A stretch of DNA of 37,775 nt from Actinomyces oris (GTDB lineage: Bacteria > Actinomycetota > Actinomycetes > Actinomycetales > Actinomycetaceae), in assembly GCF_001929375.1 (NCBI RefSeq), contig NZ_MSGO01000010.1, positions 1 to 37,775 of the forward strand, written 5' to 3'. Shown piece after piece: positions 21,444 through 29,372 of this stretch (within the stretch, counting starts at the first letter, position 1; each line of letters opens with the position of its first letter). The notes under the pieces were generated by a model. It did no database searches, had not been told where the DNA came from, and was given only the letters and a program-made list of their open reading frames with translations. Made by a program: the position numbers and the translations under genes.

Positions 21444-23840
21444 TCAGATCACGTCGCGTCGGAGCAGCGCAGTGAGGCGGGCGCAGGCTCCGGCGTCGAG
21501 CAGGAGGAGGTCCTCGGGGGCGGTGACCCGGCCGGCGACGACGTCCTCCACCGCCTGATGCACCTGCGCGCTGGTGTCGGCGCCGATGGCTCCGATGGCC
21601 TCGTGACGGGCGCGGTAGCGGTCCGTGTCCGGCCGTGCGCGGGGGTCCCAGACGATGCCGACACAGCCGGCGATCATGCCCTCGTCGAGGACGGAGGAGC
21701 GGTCCGAGACGACCGCCCAGGAGCGGACCAGGGTCTTAGGCAGCTCGCGGCCGGTGACGGCGGGCACGCCCAGGGCCCTGAACCACTCGGGTGCGTGCAG
21801 CACCAGCCTGGGATGGGCGAACAGGACGGTGCGGTGACCGGCCTGGGTCAGGCCCGCGGCCAGCTCGAGCCAGGGCCGGTAGAGCGAGCTGAGGAGACCG
21901 ACGGCGTCGGGGTCGCGCTCCAGGGCCCGTGAGACCTCCGGGTCCCAGGTGGGGGCCAGCAGGATGCTGTCGCGCTCACGTCCCAGAAGGCTGTAGAGGT
22001 GGTCGTGGCGTGGGAAGCCGGTGCGCCAGACCTCTCGGTCGGTGAGGGTGTAGGAGGTGTGGTCGGCCGTCAGCCCGGCCTGCTCGGCGGCGGTGGCGCA
22101 CACGACGACGTCCAGGCGGGCGCCGTTGAACCAGCGCCACATGTCGCGCATGGTCACACCGTGCTGGAGGAAGACGAGGCGCTGGTCGGGGCCGACGCCC
22201 GCACCGGTGAGGCGACCGGCGATGAGTGGGTCGCCGATGTCGGACAGGAGGATGGTCTCGGCACCACTCCAGGCGGCGTCGAATCCGGGGCCGGTCGGGT
22301 CCAGCAGGACGAAGCCGTCCTGTGCGAGGCGCTCCCAGTCCGGACAGCTGCGCTCGATGACGAAGATGTGCCGGACGCTGGGAGCGTGGGTGCGGGCGTA
22401 GCGGTACAGCGGCTCGGCGTTGTCGCCGGCGCTGTCGTGGCGGTCCATGTAGAGCCAGGTGCGAGGCCAGTCGGAAGGGGACGAGGCGGTGTACGGCGAG
22501 GGCGCCGCGGAGACCGCGGAGGAGGTCGCGGAGGAAGCCTGCGGGGCCGGTGACGTGCCGCCGGCCCGCTGGTTCTCCTGCTCCCCGCCGTGAGTGAGGA
22601 GGCGGGCCAGGCGCCGGCGCAGCCCGGATGAGGCCGCTACCGGGCGCCCTCGACCCGGAGGCGTCTCAGGCGGCCTGGGGTCGCCCCGGTAGGGGGCCAC
22701 GGGGAGCTCCTGAGCGTTGATGACGGCGGTGATCTGGCCCCTGGGCAGCCAGACGATGCGCTCGTGGAGCACCACGTCATCGAAGTAGCGGTGATCGACC
22801 GTCTTGGCGCTGGTGGGCTGGGCCCAGGCGCCATCCACCTTCCACTGCTCCTGGGGCATGTCTCCGGTGTAGAAGTAGGTGGCCTTGTGGTCGTTGCGGA
22901 ACCTGCGTCCCGAGGGCAGGATCGGGGCGGGCATGGGGCCGGCGGCCATGGCGACCAGGGCGGTGCGACGGCCCACGGCCAGCGGTGTGGAGCAGTACGC
23001 CTCGATCTGGGAGGCGGGGACGCGCCGGGTGAGGGCGCGTAGAAGCTGGGCCACCTCGGCGCGCTCGGCGGCCGTGAGCCCGGCCGAGGGGTAGCGCAGT
23101 CCGCGGTCGGCGTCGGTGACCTGGATGAGGCGGTGGATGACGAGCTGGTGGACCCAGGCCGGTGGGGGGCTTCCGGCCTCCAGCCACGCCGACAGCACCG
23201 TGCCCAGCAGGTGGCGGTAGTGGGCGATCCTTCCCCAGGGGCCGGGGGGCTTGGGGGCACGGCGGATGACGGCCGGGCCGTCGTGGAGACCCACCCGGTT
23301 GCCGGTGGCCACGATGTGGGCGATGAGCCCGCTCAGGGCGGTGTCCTCGTCATCAGCGGCGGTGCCCTCAGCGCCGACGGCACCGCCCACGCCGTGGAGG
23401 GGTCCCGCTCCACCCCAGTCCTGCAGGCCGTGGCGGGGGATGGTGAGCACCGCTCCGCTGAGGGTGTCGGGGAAGATGTGGGGCTCGACGGTCAGGTCGG
23501 CGGTGCGGCTGCCGTGCTTGAAGCGCCACTGCAGCCGCTCGTCGCGGGTGCCGTCGGGGCGGATGGTCACGGTCGGGGTGAGGACGACGGCGTTGCCGGT
23601 GCCGTGCTGAGCCAATGAGGTGAGATAGCCCGGCTCGACCCGATCTCCTGCCTTGAGGAGCAGGACCCGGGCCCCTGGGGCCAGAGGGCGCAGGACCTGA
23701 TCCAGCCCCGTCGGATCGGGGCAGCCGATGGGGGCGATCCCGCCTTCAGGCGAGTCCTGGTGAAGAGAGTCGAGTGTGTCCTGACCACCTGCGGAACCGA
23801 TGATGATGACGTGCACGGTCTCGGTGCTGCGGGTGTTCAT
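21444..23840 (-). CDS. Large TagB/TagF-like CDP-glycerol glycerophosphotransferase
   Basis: A 798-aa protein. The N-terminal part (1-320) begins like a GT-A fold (VHVIIIGSAGGQDTL) and may be a degenerate glycosyltransferase domain. The C-terminal half (about 460-798) resembles TagB/TagF: WLYMDRHDSAGDNAEPLYRY, HIFVIERSCPDW, LVFLQHGVTM, DVVVCATAAEQ, TGFPRHDHL, LLAPTWDP and a VVSDRSSVLDEGM motif in place of the usual SDYSS. It would add glycerol phosphate units to a wall polymer at the membrane face. The ATG at 23840 overlaps the TGA of the upstream glycosyltransferase pseudogene (ATGA), so it belonged to the same operon; expression now depends on how that gene is translated. Confidence 0.82.
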   Translation of the reverse strand: MNTRSTETVHVIIIGSAGGQDTLDSLHQDSPEGGIAPIGCPDPTGLDQVLRPLAPGARVLLLKAGDRVEPGYLTSLAQHGTGNAVVLTPTVTIRPDGTRDERLQWRFKHGSRTADLTVEPHIFPDTLSGAVLTIPRHGLQDWGGAGPLHGVGGAVGAEGTAADDEDTALSGLIAHIVATGNRVGLHDGPAVIRRAPKPPGPWGRIAHYRHLLGTVLSAWLEAGSPPPAWVHQLVIHRLIQVTDADRGLRYPSAGLTAAERAEVAQLLRALTRRVPASQIEAYCSTPLAVGRRTALVAMAAGPMPAPILPSGRRFRNDHKATYFYTGDMPQEQWKVDGAWAQPTSAKTVDHRYFDDVVLHERIVWLPRGQITAVINAQELPVAPYRGDPRPPETPPGRGRPVAASSGLRRRLARLLTHGGEQENQRAGGTSPAPQASSATSSAVSAAPSPYTASSPSDWPRTWLYMDRHDSAGDNAEPLYRYARTHAPSVRHIFVIERSCPDWERLAQDGFVLLDPTGPGFDAAWSGAETILLSDIGDPLIAGRLTGAGVGPDQRLVFLQHGVTMRDMWRWFNGARLDVVVCATAAEQAGLTADHTSYTLTDREVWRTGFPRHDHLYSLLGRERDSILLAPTWDPEVSRALERDPDAVGLLSSLYRPWLELAAGLTQAGHRTVLFAHPRLVLHAPEWFRALGVPAVTGRELPKTLVRSWAVVSDRSSVLDEGMIAGCVGIVWDPRARPDTDRYRARHEAIGAIGADTSAQVHQAVEDVVAGRVTAPEDLLLLDAGACARLTALLRRDVI

Positions 23841-24385
23841 GAGGTGGGCATCTCCATTTCGTGGGGCGGTCCCCAATGACTAATGGTGGACGTAGCCAGC
23901 ACCTCCGCGTTGGAGATGTCCCAGGTGTGTCCGAAAGTCGTCCCTCGCCGTTGGACGAAGCCGAATCGGGAGGAGGAATAGATACGGGTCCCAGTACGTG
24001 CGCAGTCACTGAGGAAACCGGTGTCCTCCCCGATGGTCGTCTCGGGAAAAGTGAGCTCGCGCGCCTGGTACGCCCGAGCCACCAGGGTCGGTCAAGAGAC
24101 GAAAGTCGTATAGCGGTGCTCCCAGTCGGCGAAGCGCAGCACCGTCAGGTCCGGGCCCGTCAGGTGCAGGTAGTGGGCGTGCTTGCCCACGACCTCGGCA
24201 CGGGCGTAGTCGGCCTCGACTCGCGAGAGCATGAGGTTGTAGCAGCCACCTAAGGGAGTGCTGGTCTCGGCGGTGACCCAGTCGATCTCAAGGCCCAGCT
24301 CGCGGGCGCGCCCAGACGGTCCCAGGGAGTCGATCCGGTTTCCAGCTCGGAGGCCCGCTTCAGCCCACGCGACATCCCACCTCAA
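23837..24385 (-). pseudogene. Broken GT-A glycosyltransferase with in-frame TGA and missing catalytic segment
   Basis: One continuous frame is interrupted by a TGA at 24092-24094. Before it: STPLGGCYNLMLSRVEADY, then AEVVGKHAHYLHL and LRFADWEHRYTTFVS. After it: PTLVARAYQARELTFPETT, IGEDTGFLSDC, RIYSSSRFGFVQRR and HTWDIS. These are family 2-like glycosyltransferase signatures in the right order. In intact relatives an acidic DDDD-type catalytic block of about 25 residues lies between the VEADY-like and AEVVGK-like motifs; here they are joined, so the active site is apparently deleted. The 5' part is also missing, starting near tagD2's stop. The end overlaps the next gene by ATGA. Confidence 0.8.
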
Positions 24386-24395
24386 AATGCGCCGC

Positions 24396-24788
24396 TCAGC
24401 TCAGGTGCATATCACTCCTGATTTGAGTCGTAGAGACCTCTGGAGTCCGAGGAAGGTAGACGACCTCACACAGTCCTTCGAGCTGATCATCGAACTCGCC
24501 GCTCCAGTCGTCCCCCATGACGAAGACATCGATACCGTATCTGGCAATATCCTCAGCCTTCTGCCCCCAGGTCAGCTCAGGCACTACGAGGTCGACATAC
24601 CGGATGGCCTCGAGCATCGCCTTGCGCTCCTCATAGGAGAAGTACGCCCGCTTACCCTTTCCAGCATTGAACTCATCACTGGACAGCGCCACCATCAGAA
24701 AGTCTCCAAGCGCTCGCGCACGCTTCAGCAACGCAATATGACCATAGTGGAGCAGATCATATGTGCCATAAGTAATCACACGCTTCAT
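24396..24788 (-). CDS. tagD: Glycerol-3-phosphate cytidylyltransferase, TagD copy 2
   Basis: A 130-aa protein with all family motifs: YGTYDLLHYGHIALL (HxGH), ALSSDEFN, AIRYVDLVVPE, FVMGDDW, and the C-terminal RTPEVSTTQIR. It makes CDP-glycerol for a teichoic-acid-type polymer. It is about 70% identical by eye to copy 1 at 19294-19716, in the same orientation. Codon use has more A/T third positions than the core genes, suggesting separate ancestry or transfer. It is followed 10 bp later by the broken glycosyltransferase, then the TagF-like gene. 24789-25048 upstream is AT-richer and holds no gene apart from the shared half-site at 24892-24901. Confidence 0.92.
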   Translation of the reverse strand: MKRVITYGTYDLLHYGHIALLKRARALGDFLMVALSSDEFNAGKGKRAYFSYEERKAMLEAIRYVDLVVPELTWGQKAEDIARYGIDVFVMGDDWSGEFDDQLEGLCEVVYLPRTPEVSTTQIRSDMHLS

Positions 24789-24891
24789 GGGGCCACTTCC
24801 TGGTTGGACGTTCGAGGCTCGCCCGCGACAACACTCCGGACAAACCATCGTGAGTATTCCCCACCTTCCGAACCGATATTGAAGATGTCAC

Positions 24892-24901
24892 AGAATCGAT
24901 G
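24892..24901. promoter_or_regulatory. Half-site AGAATCGATG upstream of tagD2
   Basis: Identical to the right half of the inverted repeat upstream of tagD1 (19767-19776) and preceded by CAC in both places. No matching second arm is obvious here. Confidence 0.35.
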
Positions 24902-25048
24902 CCATACCGATATGCCACCGAAACACACGATGTTCGCCGCCAACCCTCACAGAGAGACCTACCCCCTCCCTGAACCCCTCACGTTCTCGTCACAATTCTT
25001 CTTTCAATCTTTTAAGAGATATGACTCATCCGCTCTTCCTGTCGCCTA

Positions 25049-25430
25049 TCAGCCCAAGAAACGAGTAATCCATTCACGGATCCACGTGAGGTTGTCCAGG
25101 ATCGGTGCAGGATCCGCCTCCGACGGAGTGCAGCCCCCTCGGCGGCGTCGATATCGCCGAGGATCCGCTGCAGGTGGGAGGCGAGCCCGTCGTGGTCGAC
25201 GGCGATAGGCAGCCCCGATTCGAGGGCCGGTCACCGTACAGTCCCCTCTCGACGTCGCGGTGGTAGGCCAGGTCGGGCATATAGGTCGCTGCCGGCTTCC
25301 CGGTCAGAGCGAAGTCGAAGAAGATGCTCGAGTAGTCCGAGACCAGGATGTCGGCCGCCACCATGAGCTCCTCGACACTCGGGTGCCCGCTGACATCGAT
25401 CATTCCTCGGACACGGCCGGCCCGGTTCAT
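25049..25430 (-). pseudogene. C-terminal remnant of a TagF-type glycerophosphotransferase
   Basis: Starts with an ATG overlapping the stop of the dehydrogenase remnant (ATGA). Residues GMIDVSGHPSVEELMVAAD, ILVSDYSSIFFDFALTGKP and YHRDVERGLYGD are the C-terminal TagF signature, including the SDYSS motif. After about 25230 the frame shifts: the continuation SGLPIAVDHDGLASHLQRI is read in another frame, and a final ILDNLTWIREWITRF in yet another. Only the last third of a usual TagF is present, so this is an internally deleted, frameshifted pseudogene. Confidence 0.8.
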
Positions 25431-25600
25431 GCTGCGGCGGCCACGTGCTCGGTGATGGCGAGCGCGGGCGACTGGCGCAGATCGTCGGCGTCGGCCTTGA
25501 AGGTCCGGCCGAGCACCGCCACGGTCGGCGAGGTCCCTCCTTCCACCGCCTCCAGGATGCGCCCGGCGTTGCGGGCCGGCCAGGACACCGAGGAGGGCGA
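25427..25600 (-). pseudogene. C-terminal remnant of a UDP-sugar dehydrogenase (WecC/UDP-glucose dehydrogenase family)
   Basis: About 55 residues matching the C-terminal domain: AGRILEAVEGG, then VAVLGRTFKADADDLRQSP and ALAITEHVAAAA followed by a stop. The GxxFKxxxDDxRxSP signature is diagnostic of the family. The remaining ~350 N-terminal residues are missing; ilvE's end lies directly upstream. The gene once preceded the TagF gene with an ATGA overlap, so a uronic-acid-containing polymer was probably made here. Confidence 0.75.
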
Positions 25601-25625
25601 TGCTCCATCCTCGTCCGGGGCGGCG

Positions 25626-26834
25626 TCAAGCGCTGCGTGCGCTGCGCGTCGAGGTCGTTTCGGCCCCAGGGGGTACGAGCTGGTACATCCACCCGTAGGG
25701 GTCCTCGGCGCGGCCGGACTGAATGGCGGTGAGCCGGTCGTGGATCTGCCGGGTGACCTCACTGCCCTCGATGCGGGCGTCGAAGCCCTCGCCCTTGAGA
25801 TGCCCCAGAGGCACGACGACGGCGGCGGTTCCGCAGGCGAAGACCTCACTGACCCGCCCCGACTCGATGTCTGTGAGCAGCCCCTGGAGACTGATGGTGT
25901 CCTCCACGACGCTCCGCCCGGAGTCGCGCAGCAGGCGGATGATGGCGCTGCGGGTGGAGCCCTCGAGGATCGTCCCGGTCAGGCGCGGTGTGCGCACGGT
26001 CCCGTCAGCGTCGACGACCATGATGTTCATGCCGCCGAGCTCCTCGATGTTCTTCTGCGAGACGTCGTCGAGGAAGCAGACCTGGTCGCAGCCCTGCGCG
26101 TAGGCCTCCCGCTGGGGAAGCAGGGAGGAGGCGTAGTTGCCCCCAGTCTTGGCCGCCCCCGTCCCTCCGCGCCCGGCGCGGTGGTACTCGGTGGTCACCC
26201 AGATGGAGACGGGCTCCAGGCCGTGGGGGAAGTAGGAGCCGGAGGGAGAGGCGATGACGTAGTAGTCGACCACGGTGGAGGGACGCACGCCCAGGAAGGC
26301 CTCGGAGGCGAAGGCGAAGGGGCGCAGGTAGAGGGACTCGCCCTCGCCTGAGGGCACCCAGGCGGCGTCGGCACGCACCAGATCCACCAGGGAGGCCACG
26401 AAGTCCTCCTCAGCCAGCTCGGGCAGAGCCATGCGCCGGGCGGAGGCGTTGAGGCGCGCCGCGTTGTAGCGGGGGCGGAAGGTCCACACCGATCCGTCCT
26501 CGTGCCGGTAGGCCTTGATGCCCTCGAAGATCTCCTGGCTGTAGTGGAGCACTGCGGCGGCCGGGGACAGGCTGAGGTTGGCGTGGGGAATGACGCCGTA
26601 GTCGCCCCACCCCTCCCCCTGCCTCCAGCGGGCGTGAGCCATGTGGTCGGTGAAGGCGTCACCGAAGTGGAGACTCCTCAGGACTGCTGCCCGCTCGTCC
26701 TCGGTGACGGGTGAGGGGTTGGCGGTCAGGGAGAATCGACCGGCGAGGTCATCGGCCTGCGGGACGGGAACCTCGGCGGCACGAGCCAAGGTGGTGGATG
26801 CGAAGTCGGTTGAGCTGGCGTCTGTCTCGGGCAT
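25626..26834 (-). CDS. ilvE: Branched-chain-amino-acid aminotransferase
   Basis: A 402-aa class IV PLP aminotransferase. Visible motifs are HARWRQGEGWGDY, HYSQEIFEGIKAYRHEDG, RPRYNAARLNASARRM, the AAKTGGNYA Lys, CFLDDVSQKNIEELGGMNI and GTAAVVVPLG. It performs the last step of Val, Leu and Ile synthesis. The usual protein ends near YGWMYQLV; here about 15 extra residues (PPGAETTSTRSARSA) follow, read out of the junction with the decayed wall-polymer genes, which suggests that a deletion removed the original stop. The start ATG at 26834 is 6 nt after TAGGGT, fitting a leaderless mRNA; a GTG at 26840 is also in frame. Confidence 0.96.
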   Translation of the reverse strand: MPETDASSTDFASTTLARAAEVPVPQADDLAGRFSLTANPSPVTEDERAAVLRSLHFGDAFTDHMAHARWRQGEGWGDYGVIPHANLSLSPAAAVLHYSQEIFEGIKAYRHEDGSVWTFRPRYNAARLNASARRMALPELAEEDFVASLVDLVRADAAWVPSGEGESLYLRPFAFASEAFLGVRPSTVVDYYVIASPSGSYFPHGLEPVSIWVTTEYHRAGRGGTGAAKTGGNYASSLLPQREAYAQGCDQVCFLDDVSQKNIEELGGMNIMVVDADGTVRTPRLTGTILEGSTRSAIIRLLRDSGRSVVEDTISLQGLLTDIESGRVSEVFACGTAAVVVPLGHLKGEGFDARIEGSEVTRQIHDRLTAIQSGRAEDPYGWMYQLVPPGAETTSTRSARSA

Positions 26835-26846
26835 AGGCACACCCTA
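26835..26846 (-). promoter_or_regulatory. Likely leaderless promoter -10 of ilvE
   Basis: TAGGGT at 26846-26841 (minus) is followed by 6 nt and then ATG at 26834, the spacing expected when the transcript begins at the start codon. No Shine-Dalgarno sequence precedes the gene. The -35 is weak. Confidence 0.5.
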
Positions 26847-26916
26847 CCGCCGAGGCCACAACTCGGACACGACCTTCCCATATGCTGGCTGGCGGGTACG
26901 GGGCTAGGTTCCGGCC

Positions 26917-27420
26917 ATGAGCTCCGTTCAGCGCCCGTCGGTCAGTGCACACCGCCTCGACCGCCGCCACGAGCACCCCGCACAGGACCGTCGGCCCCAC
27001 CGGCCCGGCGCGACCGCGTCACTCCCAGAGGCATCCTGGTCGCGCTCCTACACCTCGCGCACTTCTGGATGTCAGGTGAGCGCCGAGGTGATCAGCGCAC
27101 CGGCGCTGGTCGTCTCCGGCGGCGATGACCGCGCCCTGTCCGAGCGCTGGTCCGACTCCTTGACGGGGACCTACCCGGACTACCGGCAAACCGGCCAGGA
27201 GGAGCTCACGGCGACGAACCGCTTCGGGCCCTACGTCGGCATCACCACGTCCTTCAGCGCCAGTATCAGCGGCTCCCGGGTCGCGGGGAGGACCTTCGCG
27301 GGGTGTGGTCGGCCGACGGCGCGGCCCTGTCGGTGACGCAGGTCTGCCAGCGGGGGGCCTTCGACGAGGCGGCGTGGGACGCCGTTCTTCGCGGCGTCGC
27401 CGTGGGCGGTCTGTCGGGTC
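26917..27420 (+). pseudogene. Frameshifted lipoprotein remnant
   Basis: From about 27056 one frame reads SGCQVSAEVISAPALVVSGG and continues to GPYVGITTSFSAS. It then shifts at about 27300, where the other frame gives GVWSADGAALSVTQVCQRG and FDEAAWDAVLRGVAVGG. A hydrophobic stretch ILVALLHLAHFWMSG lies just before in a third frame, so the original was probably a lipoprotein whose signal ended in SGC. At least two single-base changes are needed to rebuild it, one of them in a G run. I cannot assign a family. 27421-27567 beyond it holds nothing I can name. Confidence 0.5.
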
Positions 27421-27567
27421 AGTCCCGCCGGCCCACGAGGGCACCCGGGTCCGAGACGCCGGCGGACTCCGCCTCGCTCAGGTCGCTCGCCATGGCTACG
27501 GCCCTGGTGGCCAGCGTCGCGGCCTCCACGACGGCCGCGCTCCGGACACGAACAGGGCCGCGGGGTC

Positions 27568-28635
27568 TCAATGCGATGACGCAGCCGCCCCGGCCGTCAC
27601 CGCCTCGGTGATGGCGTCACCGATCTGGCTGGTGGAGCGCTGGGCGCCGCCGCGCCGGGTCGCCATGTCCGCAGCGACTCCGGCCTCGACCCTCGCAGCG
27701 GCCTCGGGCAGCCCCAGGTGGTCGAGCATGAGAGCCACCGCGCTGATCGTGGCGGTCGGGTCAGCCTTGCCCTGACCGGCGATGTCCGGGGCCGAGCCGT
27801 GGACGGGCTCGAACATGGAGGGGAAGGCCCTCTCGGGGTTGATGTTGCCTGAGGCCGACAAGCCGATGCCGCCGGTGACGGCGCCGGCCTCATCGGTGAG
27901 GATGTCGCCGAAGAGGTTGTCGGTGACGATGACGTCGAAGCGGCCCGGGTCGGTCACCATGTAGATGGTGGCGGCGTCCACGTGGCAGTAGTCGACAGTG
28001 ACGTCGGGGTAGTCGGCGCCGACGGCCTCCACGGTGCGCCGCCACAGGTCGCCGGCGTGGACGAGCACGTTGTGCTTGTGGACGAGGGTCAGGTGCTTGG
28101 CCGCCCTGGACCGGGCCTTGGCGAAGGCGTAGCGGACCAGGCGCTCCACCCCGTAGGCCGTGTTGACGCTGACCTCGGTGGCGATCTCGTGCGCCGTCCC
28201 CTGGCGCACGACGCCGCCGTTGCCGCAGTACAGGCCCTCGGTGCCCTCGCGCACCACGACGAAGTCGATGTCACCGGGATCGGCCAGCGGCGTCGGCACG
28301 CCCGGGTAGTACACCGAGGGACGCAGGTTGACGTAGTGGTCCAGGGCGAAGCGCAGGCGCAGGAGCAGACCGCGCTCGAGCACACCGGAGGGGACGGAGG
28401 GATCGCCGACGGCGCCCAGCAGGATGGCGTCATGGGTCTTGATGGCCTCGAGATCCTCATCGGTGAGGGTCTGGCCGGTGCGGTGCCAGCGCTCAGCCCC
28501 CAGGTCGAAGGCAGTGGGATGGACCGTGACTCCGGTTCCCTCCAGCGCTCGTTCGAGGACCTTGAGCCCCTCGGGGACGACCTCCTGACCGATGCCGTCA
28601 CCCGGGATTACTGCCAGCTTGATGGTCTGCGTCAT
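27568..28635 (-). CDS. leuB: 3-isopropylmalate dehydrogenase
   Basis: A 355-aa beta-decarboxylating dehydrogenase. Motifs are [58 protein letters not shown], the metal-binding Asp cluster in [15 protein letters not shown], and the NAD-binding [17 protein letters not shown]. It catalyses the third step of leucine synthesis in the cytoplasm. The start at 28635 begins [15 protein letters not shown]; an earlier ATG at 28653 is less likely. Divergent from the TetR gene at 28752. A lone leuB with no leuA/C/D in the window. Confidence 0.96.
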   Translation of the reverse strand: MTQTIKLAVIPGDGIGQEVVPEGLKVLERALEGTGVTVHPTAFDLGAERWHRTGQTLTDEDLEAIKTHDAILLGAVGDPSVPSGVLERGLLLRLRFALDHYVNLRPSVYYPGVPTPLADPGDIDFVVVREGTEGLYCGNGGVVRQGTAHEIATEVSVNTAYGVERLVRYAFAKARSRAAKHLTLVHKHNVLVHAGDLWRRTVEAVGADYPDVTVDYCHVDAATIYMVTDPGRFDVIVTDNLFGDILTDEAGAVTGGIGLSASGNINPERAFPSMFEPVHGSAPDIAGQGKADPTATISAVALMLDHLGLPEAAARVEAGVAADMATRRGGAQRSTSQIGDAITEAVTAGAAASSH

Positions 28636-28705
28636 GGGGCCACCATAGGGCACGATCAGGATGCGAGACGAGAAGTCCGCATCACGGAAGCGCGCGCTCG
28701 CGTTT

Positions 28706-28718
28706 CGACCAGCGGTCG
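28706..28718. promoter_or_regulatory. Candidate TetR operator
   Basis: CGACC-AGC-GGTCG (28706-28718) is a perfect inverted repeat, followed by a further GGT. It lies 34 bp before the TetR start and between divergent leuB and tetR, so it is a likely autoregulatory site. Confidence 0.5.
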
Positions 28719-28751
28719 GTTAGTCTGTTGCCGATGCACCAAGGAGGAGCC

Positions 28752-29372
28752 ATGCCGCGCATCCACCGTCCTGCCGCGCAACGTCGGGAGGAGATTCTCG
28801 ACGCCGCCCACACCCTGTTCACCACCAAGGGCTTTCAACCCACGACCATGGAGGACATCCTGCGGATCGTGGGCATCGCCAAGGGGACGCTCTACTACCA
28901 CTTCCCCAGCAAGGAGCAGATCCTCAAGGCCCTGGTCCTGCGCATCGTCCGCCAGGTCGAGCAGCAGGCCCGCGAGGTCGCCGCCTCATCGGCTCCCGCG
29001 GCCGACAAGCTCGCAGCGATCATGAGCGCGATGAGGCTGGTGGACACCGAGACCGAGCTCGTCGACCAGTTCCACGCGCCGGGCAATGCGGAGTTCCACC
29101 TGCTGTCCATCACGGCGATGATCGAGCACCTCACCCCGGTCCTGGCCGAGGTCATCACCCAGGGGGTGAGCGAGGGGACCTTCACCACCGAGCGTCCTCA
29201 CGATGCCGTCGAGCTGCTGCTGAGCGCCTCGGGCATCCTCCTGGACCACGACATCATGAAACCCAGCCCCGCTGAGCTCGCCCGCCGCCGCGAGAGCCTC
29301 ATCTGGGCCGGCGAGACGCTCCTGGGCGCCCAGCCCGGCAGCCTCGGCTTCCTGATGAAGGCGGAACCGTGA
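28752..29372 (+). CDS. TetR-family transcriptional regulator
   Basis: A 206-aa protein. The N-terminal helix-turn-helix is visible as REEILDAAHTLFTTKGFQPT, then TMEDILRIVGIAKGTLYYHF and SKEQILKAL. The ligand-binding half is helical and not assignable. AAGGAGG lies 5 nt before the ATG at 28752, an excellent ribosome site. The stop overlaps the GTG start of the MFS gene, so the regulator and transporter are co-translated, and it probably represses both. Confidence 0.93.
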   Translation: MPRIHRPAAQRREEILDAAHTLFTTKGFQPTTMEDILRIVGIAKGTLYYHFPSKEQILKALVLRIVRQVEQQAREVAASSAPAADKLAAIMSAMRLVDTETELVDQFHAPGNAEFHLLSITAMIEHLTPVLAEVITQGVSEGTFTTERPHDAVELLLSASGILLDHDIMKPSPAELARRRESLIWAGETLLGAQPGSLGFLMKAEP

